Below, piece after piece: positions 11,301 through 23,455 of a DNA stretch of 64,000 nt. The stretch is from Quillaja saponaria (lineage: Eukaryota; Streptophyta; Magnoliopsida; Fabales; Quillajaceae). The notes under the pieces were generated by a model, which did not search any database, was not told the origin of the DNA, and worked only from the letters and a program-made list of their open reading frames with translations. The stretch spans positions 10,478,001 through 10,542,000 of the forward strand of contig CM055611.1 of assembly GCA_029379385.1 (NCBI GenBank), given 5' to 3'. A program made the position numbers and the translations under genes. The stretch's first letter is position 1; each line of letters begins with the position of its first letter.

Positions 11301-14300
11301 ACAAATTTATTCTGTTTATTCAATTTAAGGTTAGCAATGGGGAGCATATGTTGTTTTGGAAGGATGCTTGGGGTTCAGAGTTACCTTTGATGAGCTTGTT
11401 CCTTGATTATTATAGCAAGTAAAACGGTAAACTTGCCACAGTCTTTTCTTGTATGGTTAGTACAAGTGATAACAAGAATAAGGAATGAGAAGATGTTATG
11501 TGTTATGCACCAAGCAATTCTAATTCCTTCTCCGTTAAAGGTTTGTATGTTTAGCTGAATACGGGCAGTAGAATTTCTTTCCCTTGGAAATATGTTTGGC
11601 ATACTAAAGTGCCTTTTAAAGTCACTTTTTTTTTTTTTTTTTGTGTGTAGACATCATTCTTGAATCATATCCTAATAGCAGACAATCTGATGAAGAGAAC
11701 CATTTGCATCGTCAATTGATGCTATTTATGCAAAAACAGCGGTGAAGTTGTGTATCATTTGTTTATCCATTGTCTGATTGCTAGAACCTTTTCCGAGTAG
11801 TGGTTTTTTGGGTGATACCTAATACGTTGATGGACCTTTTGTTTAGCTGGCATAAGAGGGGAGGTAGAAGAAGTAACAGGCTAGCTTCTTGGCTGCCACT
11901 CTTTGCCCTTGTCAGATGAGGGTGATTTGCCTTGAGATAAACAAATGTATGTATAATAATGAGGAGGCATCACCCGATAAATTGAAGAGGACAATTTACG
12001 TGGTAGCTTTGGATGTCTATCCATCCTTCTCAAGGGTCTTGGTCTTTGGTAGTGTTTTTATTTTTAGTTGTTTGTTCGTTGGTAGGGTGTGTCTGCACCC
12101 ACCTTGTATAGGAGGATGGATTTTCTCAGTTTCTGAGAAAACTGACTTCCAAAGCCGAACCAACCTAACAAAAATAGGCTTGCAAAAATTTTAATATTTG
12201 ATTGGTGTTTTGTGCAATATATAGGACAAGTATTCCTTATGCTTCACATAACAGACCATGAAGGATTTTATGGGAGAAATGTGATTAACAGATATAAATA
12301 TATAAGAGAAAGTATTATTTTGAATTATTCACCAACCAATGTGGGACTTGAAACTTTCACATGTCTCACAAGTCACAACACGCAAGAGGTCGAAGTCCCA
12401 CATTGCCTAAAAATGAGTTGAGGTTGCTTCACTTTCCTATAAAAGAATAAGGTGGTAACTTTCCCATAACAAAGGGCTTTTTTAGTGCATTTTTGTCAAA
12501 GAGATAATATTTTTTGCATAATAAAAAATAAATTGACAACCTGACCAAACCAAGCTGAAGTTTGTAGGCTTGGTCAGTATTGGGATCTTACTTCACCCGA
12601 CCCTTCCGACCTGAGCCACATCTCTAACTATATCTAATATCAGCATGCTATCCATAAAAATAAAATAAAAACATTTCCAACCCCGCCTACTGGGACAAAG
12701 AAGCACAATAAAACTCCCCAAACTATAAAGTATTTGTATTAAAACTAAAACTTTTTTTAATTTCAAAAGAAATGAACCAAGGAAAAAACAGAGGACAGAG
12801 AGCTCATGATTGTTGGCTATCCTTATTTGACAGAGCTTGAAACTTCACAATAAGCCAAGCAACTCACATCTAACATAATTTATTAATAGAATTCTACTTT
12901 CTTTTCTCAATAGGAAAGAATAAGGTCATAACCTGGTCATCCTAGACCTTATATACAGGATATCAATCAACCTAAAATTAAACTAGCTTAGTACTATTCC
13001 TTACAATCTACTATCATTTCCATAGCTTAAAACCCCTCTTACAAACTAGTATTAATAGCCAAAAAGAACTGGTACCAAAGAATTAATAGCTTAGTATTTC
13101 CCATAAAAGGAAGAGACTTTGAAGTATAATCTCTAACCTCTTACTGACTTGTGTCAGGATATGCAAGTTCAATCCCGCTAACTCAGATTGCAATAAGGTT
13201 ATATACCTTATAATTGTGACAAGGGGTCGGTTCAATCATATCCAAGCAACGCACTACATTGTTACAGCTGAAAAGGCACAAGCTGTCGGAAAGCATGTAT
13301 TGGGTGTTTCCCAAGCAGAGAGAAAGGAAATCACAAAAACAAGATATCAGATGTTTAGTATGTGAGCTTGATGTAAAAGTCTGGCAGCAACCTATTTTAG
13401 CAAGTTGACACATGAACAGATTATACAATGAGTCAACTCTACTCCATGCTACTAGAATCAGTTTAATATAATCATAGAGAATCTACAATGAGTCAACTCT
13501 ACCTCCACATATGAACTTAATGTCCACAAAATTATGATGCAGTAGTTCCAGTAATTTCTAACAGCAGAAAAGTCAACCAAACATTTTGCTCTATATTTGA
13601 AGTTTTCTTCATTTAGAAGCAGAGACTGGGAAAGAGAATCTCCATGACATAACGAATGCTTATTCAAGTGCACCACAACTCAAACTAGCATTACAACTAA
13701 GCCTACCCTGTCGAATTGTGTATCAACCAAATTACCGTACCCCGTACGCAAACCCATACTACAAACCACAATGTAAAACAAACTTAAGTTAGAGTCTCTC
13801 TTGTAGGCATTTGGATTTTATTAAACCAGAATGCCTCTAGCACTAATAATTTTAAAAGAAGAAACACTTCATTTTTGAAAGATTGTCAAATTCTCCAAAA
13901 GTTAAATAACATTTCTCCAAGTAAATCCACCTTTATTCAGAACTCTTTAATATTTCAACATCCAATCCAATGTTACTGATTAATTTGTAACTTGATATTA
14001 TGAATTAAATCAAGTAGTTTTGACAAGCTTAGGATTTGGGAAATCTACAATTACATTAAAAAACAAATGTGACTTGTATTCTAAAGAATAAATATATACA
14101 GGCATCGCTTATTTGTATTTTATTAAATATAAATATAAAAAATAGGAAAACAATAAAAAGAAAAACTATTGAACCAGTGATTTAGGATAGAGGAAGGATT
14201 GTAGAGAGAGAAAGAGAGAAAGGAAAATGGATAAAGGATAACAGCCAATAAGGCATATACTCAATAACTCATACTCATTAATCAATAAATAAGACCAAAT

Positions 14301-17011
14301 GTCCTGCTATATAATATCCTATTCCTATGCACAAATCAAACCCACTACTATTTTTCCTAACTTAACTGCCTAAAAGTCCAAATTATAGTTAAAATCCTAG
14401 TTGATCCTAATTACATGAAATCTAAAGTAAACCCTCAATTCCCAAATAGTGAAATAAATCCCCACTTAAATAATAATCCAACCTAATTAAAAACTCTAAA
14501 GTCTATTCCAATTCCCTTATAATATAATTATTGTGAATGCCATCATCATATTCCATGATGGTGGGACCATGAAACCTCTGAATCATTAACCTGAAGAAAA
14601 GAGAAGTATCTTCCGCAAAGTTCTGATCATTTTGGTTAGCAGTGAATGAGTCCTTGTTCCAACAATCAGTACCATACAACAAAATGACATTATAATTTAT
14701 AAAAGTGATTGAGCTTTAGATGTTATTCTTTTGTCTACTGTCACTAGATTGAGACACTCATTCCTTAATCCTTACGATTCATAAGAAGTAATAAATTAAT
14801 AATAATAATTCTCATCATAAATGAATGGTAGATGCATCTTATAGAGCCTACATTCTCCATACCTCTCAAGTGGTAATCTAAACCTAAAAGCACAACATAG
14901 TTGGTTTCACTATCAGTTCAACAGAGAAACAACAACAATAATAATATAATGACAATAATGAAGTCCTTGTTAAAAATAGATATGACTTGAGTTAAAATGA
15001 CAAACCTCATGGCCATGAAGGTGACTGAAACATCCTGTATGTTGTTTGCTACAGAAGCTGAGAAGCCTATTGGCTTGACAATTTTGACGATGCCAGAAGC
15101 ATTTTTAGAATCAGCAATCTTACTCTCATGACTTGAATTGTTCCCAACAGTATCAGGTTCAGTGCATGGTTGTTCAACTCTACCACCAGACACGTTGACT
15201 CTTGTTGCATTTTGCACATCAACAGGCTCACACAAGAATGACTCCTTGTTAAACCTCTTCACAGAACCGGACTTCCTTCTCTTGGCTCCTCTGAAATGGC
15301 TGTTTTGAATTGGTTCCTCACAATCAACCTTGGATAGCTCGTCTAAGTGACCATTTCCCCCAGAAGCATTGCCTTCTTGGAAATGAATTGCAAGTTTGTC
15401 CGCATCAACAGCATTGGTTGATGTTGTCGCTTTAAGCTCACTAAGCTTTGGATCATACTCATTCTCCTTCTTCCTTTCATCTACAGTTGACAAATTTGCA
15501 CACCCATTTTCACCTGCTAGTTTTGTTTTTTCAAGGTTGCTGGCATTACCATTACTTTGTTCATCACGAGTAGAGATTCCAGCTTGAGGAAAGGCAGGTA
15601 GATCACTAAGAGTCAGATCATTTAGAGGCACAGATTGCAGAATCTTGTCAGCATCACTGGATTCAACAGCTGTTGTGCTGTAAGTCACAACGGAAGAATG
15701 TTGCTTCTTCTTCTTGGGTTGAGTTTGAGGAACTAAACTCTTGCGCTTGCGTCTCCTATGTTTTCCTGATTTCAAGCTTTAAAGCCAGGAAAAATCAAGA
15801 TATATGAGTGAATAGGAAGTAAAGAAGGTGAAAGGGAGACCAAAGTTACATCTTGTGAATTTTAATTCATAAGGAAACAAAGAAATTCAAATTGGCTTAG
15901 ATCAGCAGCTGTTTAGCTAGTTATTAGACTTGATTTTAAAGAAAGACAAACAATTTCAAAGACATCTTCAATTTCTCATTTTAAGTTCAACCCTTTGTAT
16001 TCCTCTATCCGTAGAGTACATGTATCAGACAAGCATTCTTCTTATGGCTAGATATGATTTCCCATTAAGCAAGGAAAGAAAAAAGATTTTTCCTTTCTTT
16101 TGAAGGGAGGGTAGGAAATCTGGGAACATTCTTTTTTTGTTTATCAAAATAATAACAATACGCAGGAAAAGCAAAGAATACCTCTCTTCAAACGCTTCAA
16201 CAAAATCAGAACAACCCTGTAGATTCTCCAAAGGCTCCCAGGTGTTGGCTGCCTCCGGCCATCCACGCCTTAAAAAATCATAACAAAAGCTTTTACTCAG
16301 TGTCAGTTCTTCCCATCAATTAATTTTGACACACTTTATGTAAGAAATAAGAATTGGCAATCAGGGATTGAAGGGAAACGCACCATTTGATGAGGTACTG
16401 GAGCACACTCTATGTTTGCAACATTTTGTAAATTTATCACCACCCATACAACAAGAACAAATAACAACACTGAGTCAGATCCAACAAGAAAAACAGCAAA
16501 AAATCTAATAATCTCCATATCCAAGATGAAAAATAAAATAAAAAGAAATACGAGGCCCCGGAATTTTGATAGTCGAAACCAAGCACTAAAAAAAAAAAAA
16601 AACTTTTAACGGGGATAGGATCTATTTTGAAAAGCCTGTTGATTTTCCTAATTAATTCCTGTGTGCACAAAACAAAAGGAAGCGAAAAAAAAGCGGAATT
16701 TCAGAAATGAAGCAATTTTGTACCTTGCGGACCCTTTTACGACGGATGGCTTCAATTTCATAGAATCCTTCATCGAGCTTGGGACGCTCAGTCTCTTGGA
16801 CCACTCTATTTTCATCTTCCTCCGCTCCTTCTTCAGCCTCTCCTTCCGATTCTTGACGTTGGACTTCCTGTCCCTCCCCTATCTGCAACTGGGTTTGATC
16901 GGTTTCTCCAAAAGGGGGTGACAACCCATTAACTCCATTACTGGCATTAGCATGAGCAACTGCTCCGTTTGGTGCTTCTGAGCTGCCTTTCTTCCTTCCT
17001 CCTCCTTTCAT
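8323..17011 (-). CDS. LHP1: LIKE HETEROCHROMATIN PROTEIN 1 (chromodomain Polycomb protein), six exons
   Basis: The protein binds H3K27me3 and works with plant Polycomb complexes in the nucleus to keep genes silent, including flowering genes (family knowledge). Exons, minus strand: 17011-16724, 16409-16384, 16268-16182, 15776-15006, 8590-8530, 8370-8323. Every junction is GT-AG, and the pieces join in phase to 1281 bases, 426 residues (Arabidopsis LHP1: 445). The chromodomain is at about 82-135: [15 protein letters not shown], then [19 protein letters not shown], with cage aromatics Y84, W105 and W108. A basic nuclear-signal stretch [12 protein letters not shown] follows at about 136. The chromoshadow domain is at about 362-424 and ends [12 protein letters not shown]. 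The N-terminus is acidic, and ATG 17011 is the first in-frame Met. Intron 5 is unusually long and transposon-filled. No internal stop or frameshift is seen, so I regard the gene as functional. Confidence 0.96.
8804..9937. repeat. intronic direct duplication, copy 1
   Basis: Matches 10179-11156 through many long shared blocks, for example ACACACCATGAAGCTACAAC, TTAAACAGTCCAGGCATGAA and TAGGAAGAGGGTGTTCGGTG. It carries about 180 bases (about 9143-9326) that are absent from copy 2. Confidence 0.9.
10179..11156. repeat. intronic direct duplication, copy 2
   Basis: Second copy of the 8804-9937 segment, offset by about 1.37 kb at the left end. Inside it, a piece around 10905-10990 is locally repeated: GCATCTGGTGCCTCTACC occurs twice, as does ACAACACAATGGAGGGCAT. 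It is followed directly by the LINE relic. Confidence 0.9.
11160..12060 (+). pseudogene. LINE (non-LTR retrotransposon) 3' ORF remnant, zinc-binding RT-associated domain
   Basis: Translated pieces in shifting frames resemble the C-terminal part of plant L1-type reverse transcriptases. The matches are a block near 11330-11420 ([13 protein letters not shown], then [12 protein letters not shown]), a block near 11550-11620 ([23 protein letters not shown]), and a tail near 11880-12000 (ERNKCM-like [22 protein letters not shown]). In intact elements this order is the zf-RVT region. Many stops and a poly-T insertion near 11630 show old decay. It lies antisense inside LHP1 intron 5. Confidence 0.7.
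12337..12405. repeat. 13-bp perfect inverted repeat with a 43-base loop
   Basis: CAATGTGGGACTT at 12337-12349 is the exact reverse complement of AAGTCCCACATTG at 12393-12405. Related ACCAATGTGGGA words also occur in both copies of the intronic duplication (about 9608 and 10773), so it is part of a dispersed plant repeat family rather than unique to this gene. Such words are common near LTR ends of small LTR elements (TRIM-like); I cannot define its borders. Confidence 0.7.
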
Positions 17012-17261
17012 TGTAATTGTAATATCAATAAAATTAAAGGAATGGAAGCTATCTGACAGGGAGTAGCACTGGAATTTCAAACTCTTTCTTGTGGGTTTTT
17101 GTTGGACGTTTCCACTTCGTTGATTCTTTCTATCAGCGCCACAGATCGTTGTCCTCAAGGGACTCGGGAGTTCCAATCCGACCACCAAAATGACACAGTC
17201 CCTCTTTTAAGACCCTTTGCTTTTTAATTTTTCATTGGCCGTTTATAAATAATTTCCTTTT
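17012..17261 (-). promoter_or_regulatory. LHP1 5' UTR and core promoter
   Basis: On the minus strand a TATA-like ATTTATAAAC (17241-17250) lies about 230 bases before the LHP1 ATG, so transcription would start near 17210 with a ~200-base leader. The pre-mRNA leader is pyrimidine-containing and has no in-frame upstream ATG. The assignment is positional, without expression evidence. Confidence 0.5.
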
Positions 17262-18289
17262 ATTTTATTTTTGTGGGTGATAGAGATTTTGTTTTCCCCC
17301 CTTCAGCCCGCCAAAGTTTTCGACAATATTTCCCTTTTTTTTTTTCTTTTTTCTTTTTTTTTTGAGTGTAATGTGAAAAATGTTTACTTTTTTTTTTTTT
17401 TGGCTAAGAGTTTACATGTTGCTTTTAAAGATATACTCAAGAAATTACAGCCATTTCACTTAGAAATTTAGATTACAAAAGAAATTTGTTAATAAATTTG
17501 GATTTTATTTTAGATACAAAATTGCAAGTTTGGTAATATGTCATATGTGAACGAATTAATTAATTTTCTTTTTATTTCGGTACATCAGAATCTGAATAAA
17601 TGACTTTCCTTACTTAAAGTATTGTAAAACTTATTAATATTATTTTTAAATATAAATGTACGTTATATATGTTATCAATAAAATTATTTTTCCCACCTCT
17701 TCAATCTTCGTTGGCAATAAACGGTCATAAAATTATAAATTATTAGCTAGTAATCAATACAAACATGTGAACTTTTATTTTAATTTTTTATGTGCTTACA
17801 TAGAAATTTCTATACAAATAGAAAAATATTATCTATTAAATTTTTTTTCAAATATAAAAGCATTAAGGGTATTTTTGTTGTTGCAAACAAGTCTAAAACT
17901 GACACAAAAGAAAATTTGCATAACAGAAAAGGTTTGATTTTGACCTGAAAAGTAAAACTTTTCAGTTCTCCTTTCATTTGATATGAAATAGTGTGGTTTC
18001 TTTTGCATGCCTATAATGAGATGATTAACCCAATTGAGATAAATTGATATATTAATTTAATTTATTTTAAATATTTTAAAGATTATTTCTATATATTTTT
18101 AAAAGATTCAAGTTTCGAATATTTGAAGAGCTGGCAACCTGAGTGCATGAAATGGAGCTGACGAAAATCATAATCGTTCATTATAAGAGTAAAGATAGGA
18201 AAATAAAATTGTTGAATCTTCAAGAAGTTCAATGACAGACACAATGGTCATAAGTCACAGCCACAACCAAAATATTGAGACGATGCAAA
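17262..18289. other. upstream region of LHP1, no gene seen
   Basis: Very AT-rich spacer with long T-runs (about 17335-17400). The short ORFs are low complexity. It presumably includes distal promoter sequence of LHP1. Confidence 0.4.
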
Positions 18290-18712
18290 AAACAATCAAT
18301 TAAGTTTGACCCTAATAGCAAGAAAGGCATCAAGCATTGTTGAAAGACAAAGCGAGAAGAAATACTTATTTTTCAATGTCGATGCCCCATATTTCATGGA
18401 TTAATTACTTGAAAGCAATCTCATTGAGCTTTCAAAATGTAGACAACCTGAGGAAATCAAAAATGCCAATGATCCTAATAACTGCAACTACCATCGAATC
18501 ATTAATCATCTTTGCAAAAATGCTTTGTGTTTAAGGAGAAGTTCATGAGACTCGTAAAGGACAAGAAAATTGATCTGGGCTTTCACGATGTAAAAAGGCT
18601 AACCATATTATTGCCAAAATGGGATACCCAAAATTTGTTTCTCCATTGGTCACCTACACTATACTCACAAACAATCCTCAAGTTACAAAGACAAGGTTGA
18701 TCTGTTTGATAA
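18290..18712 (+). pseudogene. LTR-retrotransposon Gag C-terminal fragment
   Basis: Two overlapping frames together resemble the segment found in many plant gypsy-type Gag-Pol proteins just before the protease. One frame gives a block resembling the family's ANDPNYCKYHRI region (NDPNNCNYHRIINHLC near 18465-18510). The other, from 18512, gives KCFVFKEKFMRLVKDKKIDL. A frameshift separates them. No LTR can be tied to it. It is an isolated old fragment. Confidence 0.6.
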
Positions 18713-19159
18713 AAGTGCACATGAATAAGTTGCTTTGATGATTGTTGCATTTATTCATTATTGTTGTCTTCCAACCATCTGCTTAACTTATCAGCAAATG
18801 AAGTCAAAATTCAAGTTGCAATGGAAGACTAGAAACAGTGAAAATGAATAAGTGCACATGACTAGATGCTTTTAATTGGTATCTCTTTATGTCACCTAAT
18901 GCAATTCATGACTAGTAGCAAGTGGAACATATATTCCAACACAATTTTACTGAACTAGGCTTGATGTCACTTGACTTAGCTAAGACAAAATAAACGTCAA
19001 AGATTTTGTGGTCCAGTTTAAGAAGGGCATGAATAGGTGTTTTTCCCAAATTCCAAAAAGGGGAATTTACAAACATGGCTAAAGATAAGTCAACCTTCGA
19101 GCTAAGGAAAAAAAATTTGAAGACCGTGAATTAACTGACTTGTTTCAATGTTAGGAAAA
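18713..19159. other. spacer, nothing recognised
   Basis: AT-rich sequence between the Gag fragment and the inverted T-module copy. No ORF with a motif and no obvious repeat. Confidence 0.35.
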
Positions 19160-19900
19160 TTAGACATGATGCATCATATGCCCAGCCGAATAATTAAAAT
19201 TTTCCTAAACAAAACTAGTAGGCAAATCAAATAATCATACAATTACAACCATAAGATTAATTACTAACATTTGAAGATTTTCTTGATATAACTAGTTTGA
19301 TTGTTAGCAAGGATGCTTAAAGTTCCTTCTCAAATACTCAAAATGACACTCCCAATGAAACATCCAAAATCAAATCAATGTATAGCTATTCAAGTGTATA
19401 GCCTACAATGTTAAAGTCCACACAATTGATCAAATTAAACCTTTAAGAAAAGTTTACAAGCCTTTCTATACAATTGAAGGAAGTTGATTCGACCCTTAGG
19501 ATACATGCTAGTTCTCACTTGGTTAAATCCTCAATGAAGGAGGATGATCTTGAAGCAAGAACACCTTTGCTTCAAGGTGTGGATTTTGGCTATGGAGTAT
19601 ATATGACTTGAACAAGAATTGTTCTTTGCTCAAAATCCTAGTGCCTGAAATTTTGCTCTTCCTCTCTTGTGATTACCTTGGCCAAAATCATCCTATTTCA
19701 ATGTATATATAGGTGACGACTAGGGTTTGTTTAATTGGATTACAATTAAGATCAAAGCCCAAGACCCCTTAGTAACCCATAATCATAATAGAATTGTTTG
19801 TGGGCCTTTTAGACTCCTAGTGACGACCCAAATCTAATTATGATTCTCACTAGGCTTTTTTCTTAACTTCAAGAAAACTAGTCTTACCATATCCATTAAT
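19160..19900 (+). repeat. T module, inverted copy
   Basis: Reads as the reverse complement of 22820-23455. Shared words include GCATCATAT near the start, TTAGCAAGGATGCTT and AGTTCCTTC, TAGGATACAT-CTAG, GACTAGGGT and TAGACTCCTAGTG. The two arms lie ~2.9 kb apart and face each other. Divergence is considerable, so it is an old inverted repeat. The T module has TATATATAGG-type sequence and could be part of an LTR. Confidence 0.75.
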
Positions 19901-22074
19901 CCTTCTAGGTTCTTGTCATGACCCAAATTGGAGCCAAGACTGATGAATAGGATTAGGGTGAACATAGGCACATCATGACCCAAACAAGCCTACAAAGGTT
20001 CTTGAAAAATAAAAATAAAACTGTAATAGTATGTCTAAAAATCAGAAGCTTAAAAGTTTGTAAACTTGATAGAATAATAACGTAATACACAAATGGTCAT
20101 CCATGAGCGAAAGCACATAACAAAATAAAACAAATCTTGTCTACTTATGAATATACATATACAAATATCTAGATATAAAAAGGTACAAAAACTATTATGC
20201 CTATGCTGAAACAAAAGCTAGGCATATTAAAAAAAAACTTCACACGGACACCTTCTCCTTAATAGAAACTCAGAAAACAAGATCAGTTATCTAAAAACAA
20301 AAACATCAATTAACGACAGTGAGTCATAAAGACTTCATGAGCAGACAAAACATAATGTAGCAGGTGGGAAACAAGTATTTATCAATAGTCAGTTTACATA
20401 AAGATACATTTTTTATAACATAAGCAATGTGATTAATTAGTTTTCAATAACCATTTGGTAAGAGAAGTATATTTGAAAACTCAAAGTAACGTGAGCAAAT
20501 GATTTGACATAATCATTTTATGAAAATCATAGTTAGGCATTATACAATGCCAAACTGTCGAAATACTTACAGTGTACAACAAGTCAGAGCCAAACCGCCG
20601 CTAACTAAATTGTCAAATTTGTCAATTTATATAAACCGTCAAACCCTTAGGCTATAATAAGTCATTGCCAAACCCTCACTAACTAGGGTGTCAAACTCAT
20701 TACCACGTATGTTGGCCCACACACAAGATTATGGTATCCCTTCCTAACTAGGTACCATATCCGAAATAATATACGTACATAGGCTAACTATACCTTGTTA
20801 ACTATGATGTTCTGACAAATACCATTCCATGAAAATAATTCAAAAGGAAAACATATTATTTGAATAACAAAGAAATTCCAAGATGAAAACTAAGAAAATT
20901 AATGGAAGCATCTCCAATATCATTATCCAAATAACAAACATTTTGATATTTACTTTCCAAATCAAATAAGTCCATCAAATTAGAAGTCAAATATAGTTGT
21001 ACACCAATAGTTAAAATAACATAAATCAATTTTCATCCCAAGTGGCAATATTGATTTCAAATCTATTTAAAGCATTATGTCTAGTGACATTTATCAAATA
21101 AGAGTGGATGAAATGTCAAAATGAAATGTAAAATAAAGTAACTAATAACAATATCCATATATGCATAAGTGATTCAAAATATTTGATAGTTTGAATGAGC
21201 TTTCAAAATCATTTCCTTAAAAACTAGTTTGAAAAGCTTAAAAGATCGTAAGTTTAAGTAAAACATGTTTATACAAGAAGTAGTTTCCAAACTGAAAAGT
21301 ACTGATGTATGTGGTGAGTACAATAAAAACACAACTCTAGGAACTATCTACCACAATACAAGTGAAGCTTTCAAGAATGTCGAGAATTGAAAGTCACCTA
21401 ACCGAAGGTGTTGGAGTGTCTAATGAGTCTACAACAATTTCAAACAAATGATACAATAAGCATCTAAAAAACAAACTAAATAACCAAGAATTAGAAGCAA
21501 TGAGTTCTACCACAAGCCTGAATTCAATGTTAACCTCAAATAACACATCCTAACCTACAAGCAAACATTCTAACCCACAAGCAAACATCCAAATCCAACA
21601 ACTTCCAAAATTGGCTAAAACATGCTAAATTAACTTTGGTGAGCTCAAAATGAAAAATTTACAGATGTGCCATATTTAAAATATGCTAAATATCAAGATT
21701 CCTAAAGTTTTATAAACTAACGAAAATAGACATTTCCAAGAGTTTTCAGAATTTGACAATTTCAAAGTATGTTTTAGAATTACCCATTTGTCCAAATCAA
21801 CCCAACAATTCCATTTCCTATACTTAAAACAACTTGCAATTCAAAATCCCAAAACTTGAATTTACATATTAAGTTCCCAACCAACATTCCAACACCAAAA
21901 AATGGCATTCTTGTAATTAAATTTCCAAAATCAAACACCCACACAAATAACCAAGACTTAATTCATGGAAATTCCAAAATGTAAGATTAGGCTAGGGTTT
22001 CCAATTTAGGAAAAACATAGGAATTCAAATAATCCATAATTTAATTCAAGAGAGCATAATTTAACCACAATTTC
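19901..22074 (-). repeat. LTR-like repetitive sequence between inverted T copies
   Basis: No coding potential. Around 20540-20820 there are internally repeating phrases (GCCAAACC...CTAACTA...GTCAAA, recurring at about 20550, 20590 and 20660) typical of long gypsy-type plant LTRs read in reverse. I could not place TG...CA ends or a target duplication. Confidence 0.4.
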
Positions 22075-22730
22075 AAGACAACAAGAGTATGATTTAGCTT
22101 GCTACAACTCAAGCAAATTCAAGGTTGCAATTAATAGCCATAAGCTAGAAACTTATCTTGGTGGTTAGAGGTTGTTTTAGTGCCAGAAAAGAGTTGGAAG
22201 CACCACTGGAACTGGCTGGAACATCCACTAAAATTAGCCTAAAAAAAGGATTGAAATGGAGGCTATTTAGAGATGCAAATAGGCCTGATATAGAGGGGAA
22301 AGGGTCTAAAACAACTAGTCAAAGCAATTCAAAAATAGACTGAAATAACACAAAAAACGGAAGCAAAATAGGAGGCAAAATAGAGTTATTTTGGAAGGGT
22401 TGAGAGGATAGATTTTGAGGGCTTTTAGGAAGGTCTTAGAGGGGGGAAAAGAGAGGTGCTTTCAGTTGGAAAGGAGAGCTCTTGACGTTCTCATAGCTAC
22501 GAAGAAAATAAGAAGAAGAAGCTTGTGTAAAGAGAAAGAAGGAGGAAGGAGAAAGGAAAAAAGAAAAAGGAAAATAGAGAAGAAGGGAAAAGGGAAAAAG
22601 GAAAAAAAAATATGGATGGGGACACTTGTCTCTCGTTGTGTAGTCCAAATGGATCTCCTAAGTTAAAACTCGAAAACAGGGTTCCCAAAGTTTTTTCCTA
22701 TTTAATGTAAACTTCCAAAATTGTACATAT
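22075..22730 (-). repeat. M module, copy 1
   Basis: Starts at the CAACAAGAGTATGATTTAGC block and contains a purine-rich tract at about 22495-22620. On the minus strand this is a C/T-rich leader-like stretch, reminiscent of the R-U5 part of an LTR or a 5' UTR. The lysine-rich open frame on the + strand comes only from the GA-rich composition. Confidence 0.7.
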
Positions 22731-22739
22731 TTTATTCTA

Positions 22740-23455
22740 AAAATCTTGTACAATTTAATTCATGTAAAAATAATATTGTTATTGTGTAAAATGAAATTTT
22801 GTGTAATTTACTAAAATAATTGTATCGACTCTATTGGAATCCTAATTAGATTTAGGCCACTAGGAGTCTAAGGACCCATTAGTAATTATAATAGGATCCA
22901 TTCTAAAGGGGCTTTGAACCTTAGGCCTTGGGCTTTAGGTTTAATGAAATCCAAAAACAAGGAAGGATTATAAGTTCCTTCACCCTAGTCGCCCACCTAG
23001 ATATATATTACTAAGGGAATTAGCCAAGGCTAATACAAATATGCTAGACATTAGTGACACTCAACTTTGAGAGATTGTGAGTAATAATAGTTCTTAATAA
23101 TCTTCTCCTTTAGCCATGACCCTTTATTCTTAAAGTTCAATCCTCTATTCCTTCAAACCCTTTTTGAAAAGGTAAAGGGTTTTTAACCATAAATTATGTG
23201 AACTATTTCATTAGTGGCTTATTCGTTTGAATAACTTACTATCATTAGTATTTTGTGTTTGATTAGGAGAATCGTTTTGACAATTTGTGAAGGAACTCCA
23301 AGCATCCTTGCTAAACAATGAAACTAGCTGCGTGAAGAAAACTTCAATAGATGTAGTTTTAATCTTTTTCTTTCGTAATATATATATATAATTGAATACC
23401 TATGCTCTTTATTAGGGAAAATTTTAATTCTGCAGTGTATGTATATGATGCATAA
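22740..23455 (-). repeat. T module, copy 1
   Basis: Matches 40081-40600 in the same orientation (GGAGTCTAAGGACCCATTAG and AATTATAATAGGAT shared) and 19160-19900 in reverse. It ends at the start of the first 168-bp array. Confidence 0.8.

Larger units (their letters stand above)
8591..15005 (-). other. LHP1 intron 5, enlarged by repeats
   Basis: The donor is GTTTGT at 15005 downward and the acceptor TTTTTATAG ends at 8591. The length of 6415 bases compares with a few hundred for the other introns of this gene. It contains a ~1.1 kb direct duplication, a LINE relic and a hairpin-forming repeat (separate entries). From about 12480 to 14990 I see only AT-rich sequence with no recognisable gene or element. 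Confidence 0.9.

Noticed and set aside
16403..16670. Overlapping ORFs on both strands in LHP1 intron 1 and 2
   Set aside because: They cover intron sequence and only the tiny exon 2 (16409-16384) is coding; composition is A/T-run driven.
17012..17188. Extending LHP1 upstream of 17011 through the in-frame open stretch
   Set aside because: There is no ATG in that stretch; the upstream frame begins only with a TTG codon and does not resemble LHP1.
22415..22688. Lysine-rich frame on the + strand and Phe/Ser-rich frames on the - strand
   Set aside because: Produced by the purine-rich tract of the M module; no motif, and the other M copies do not keep the frame.
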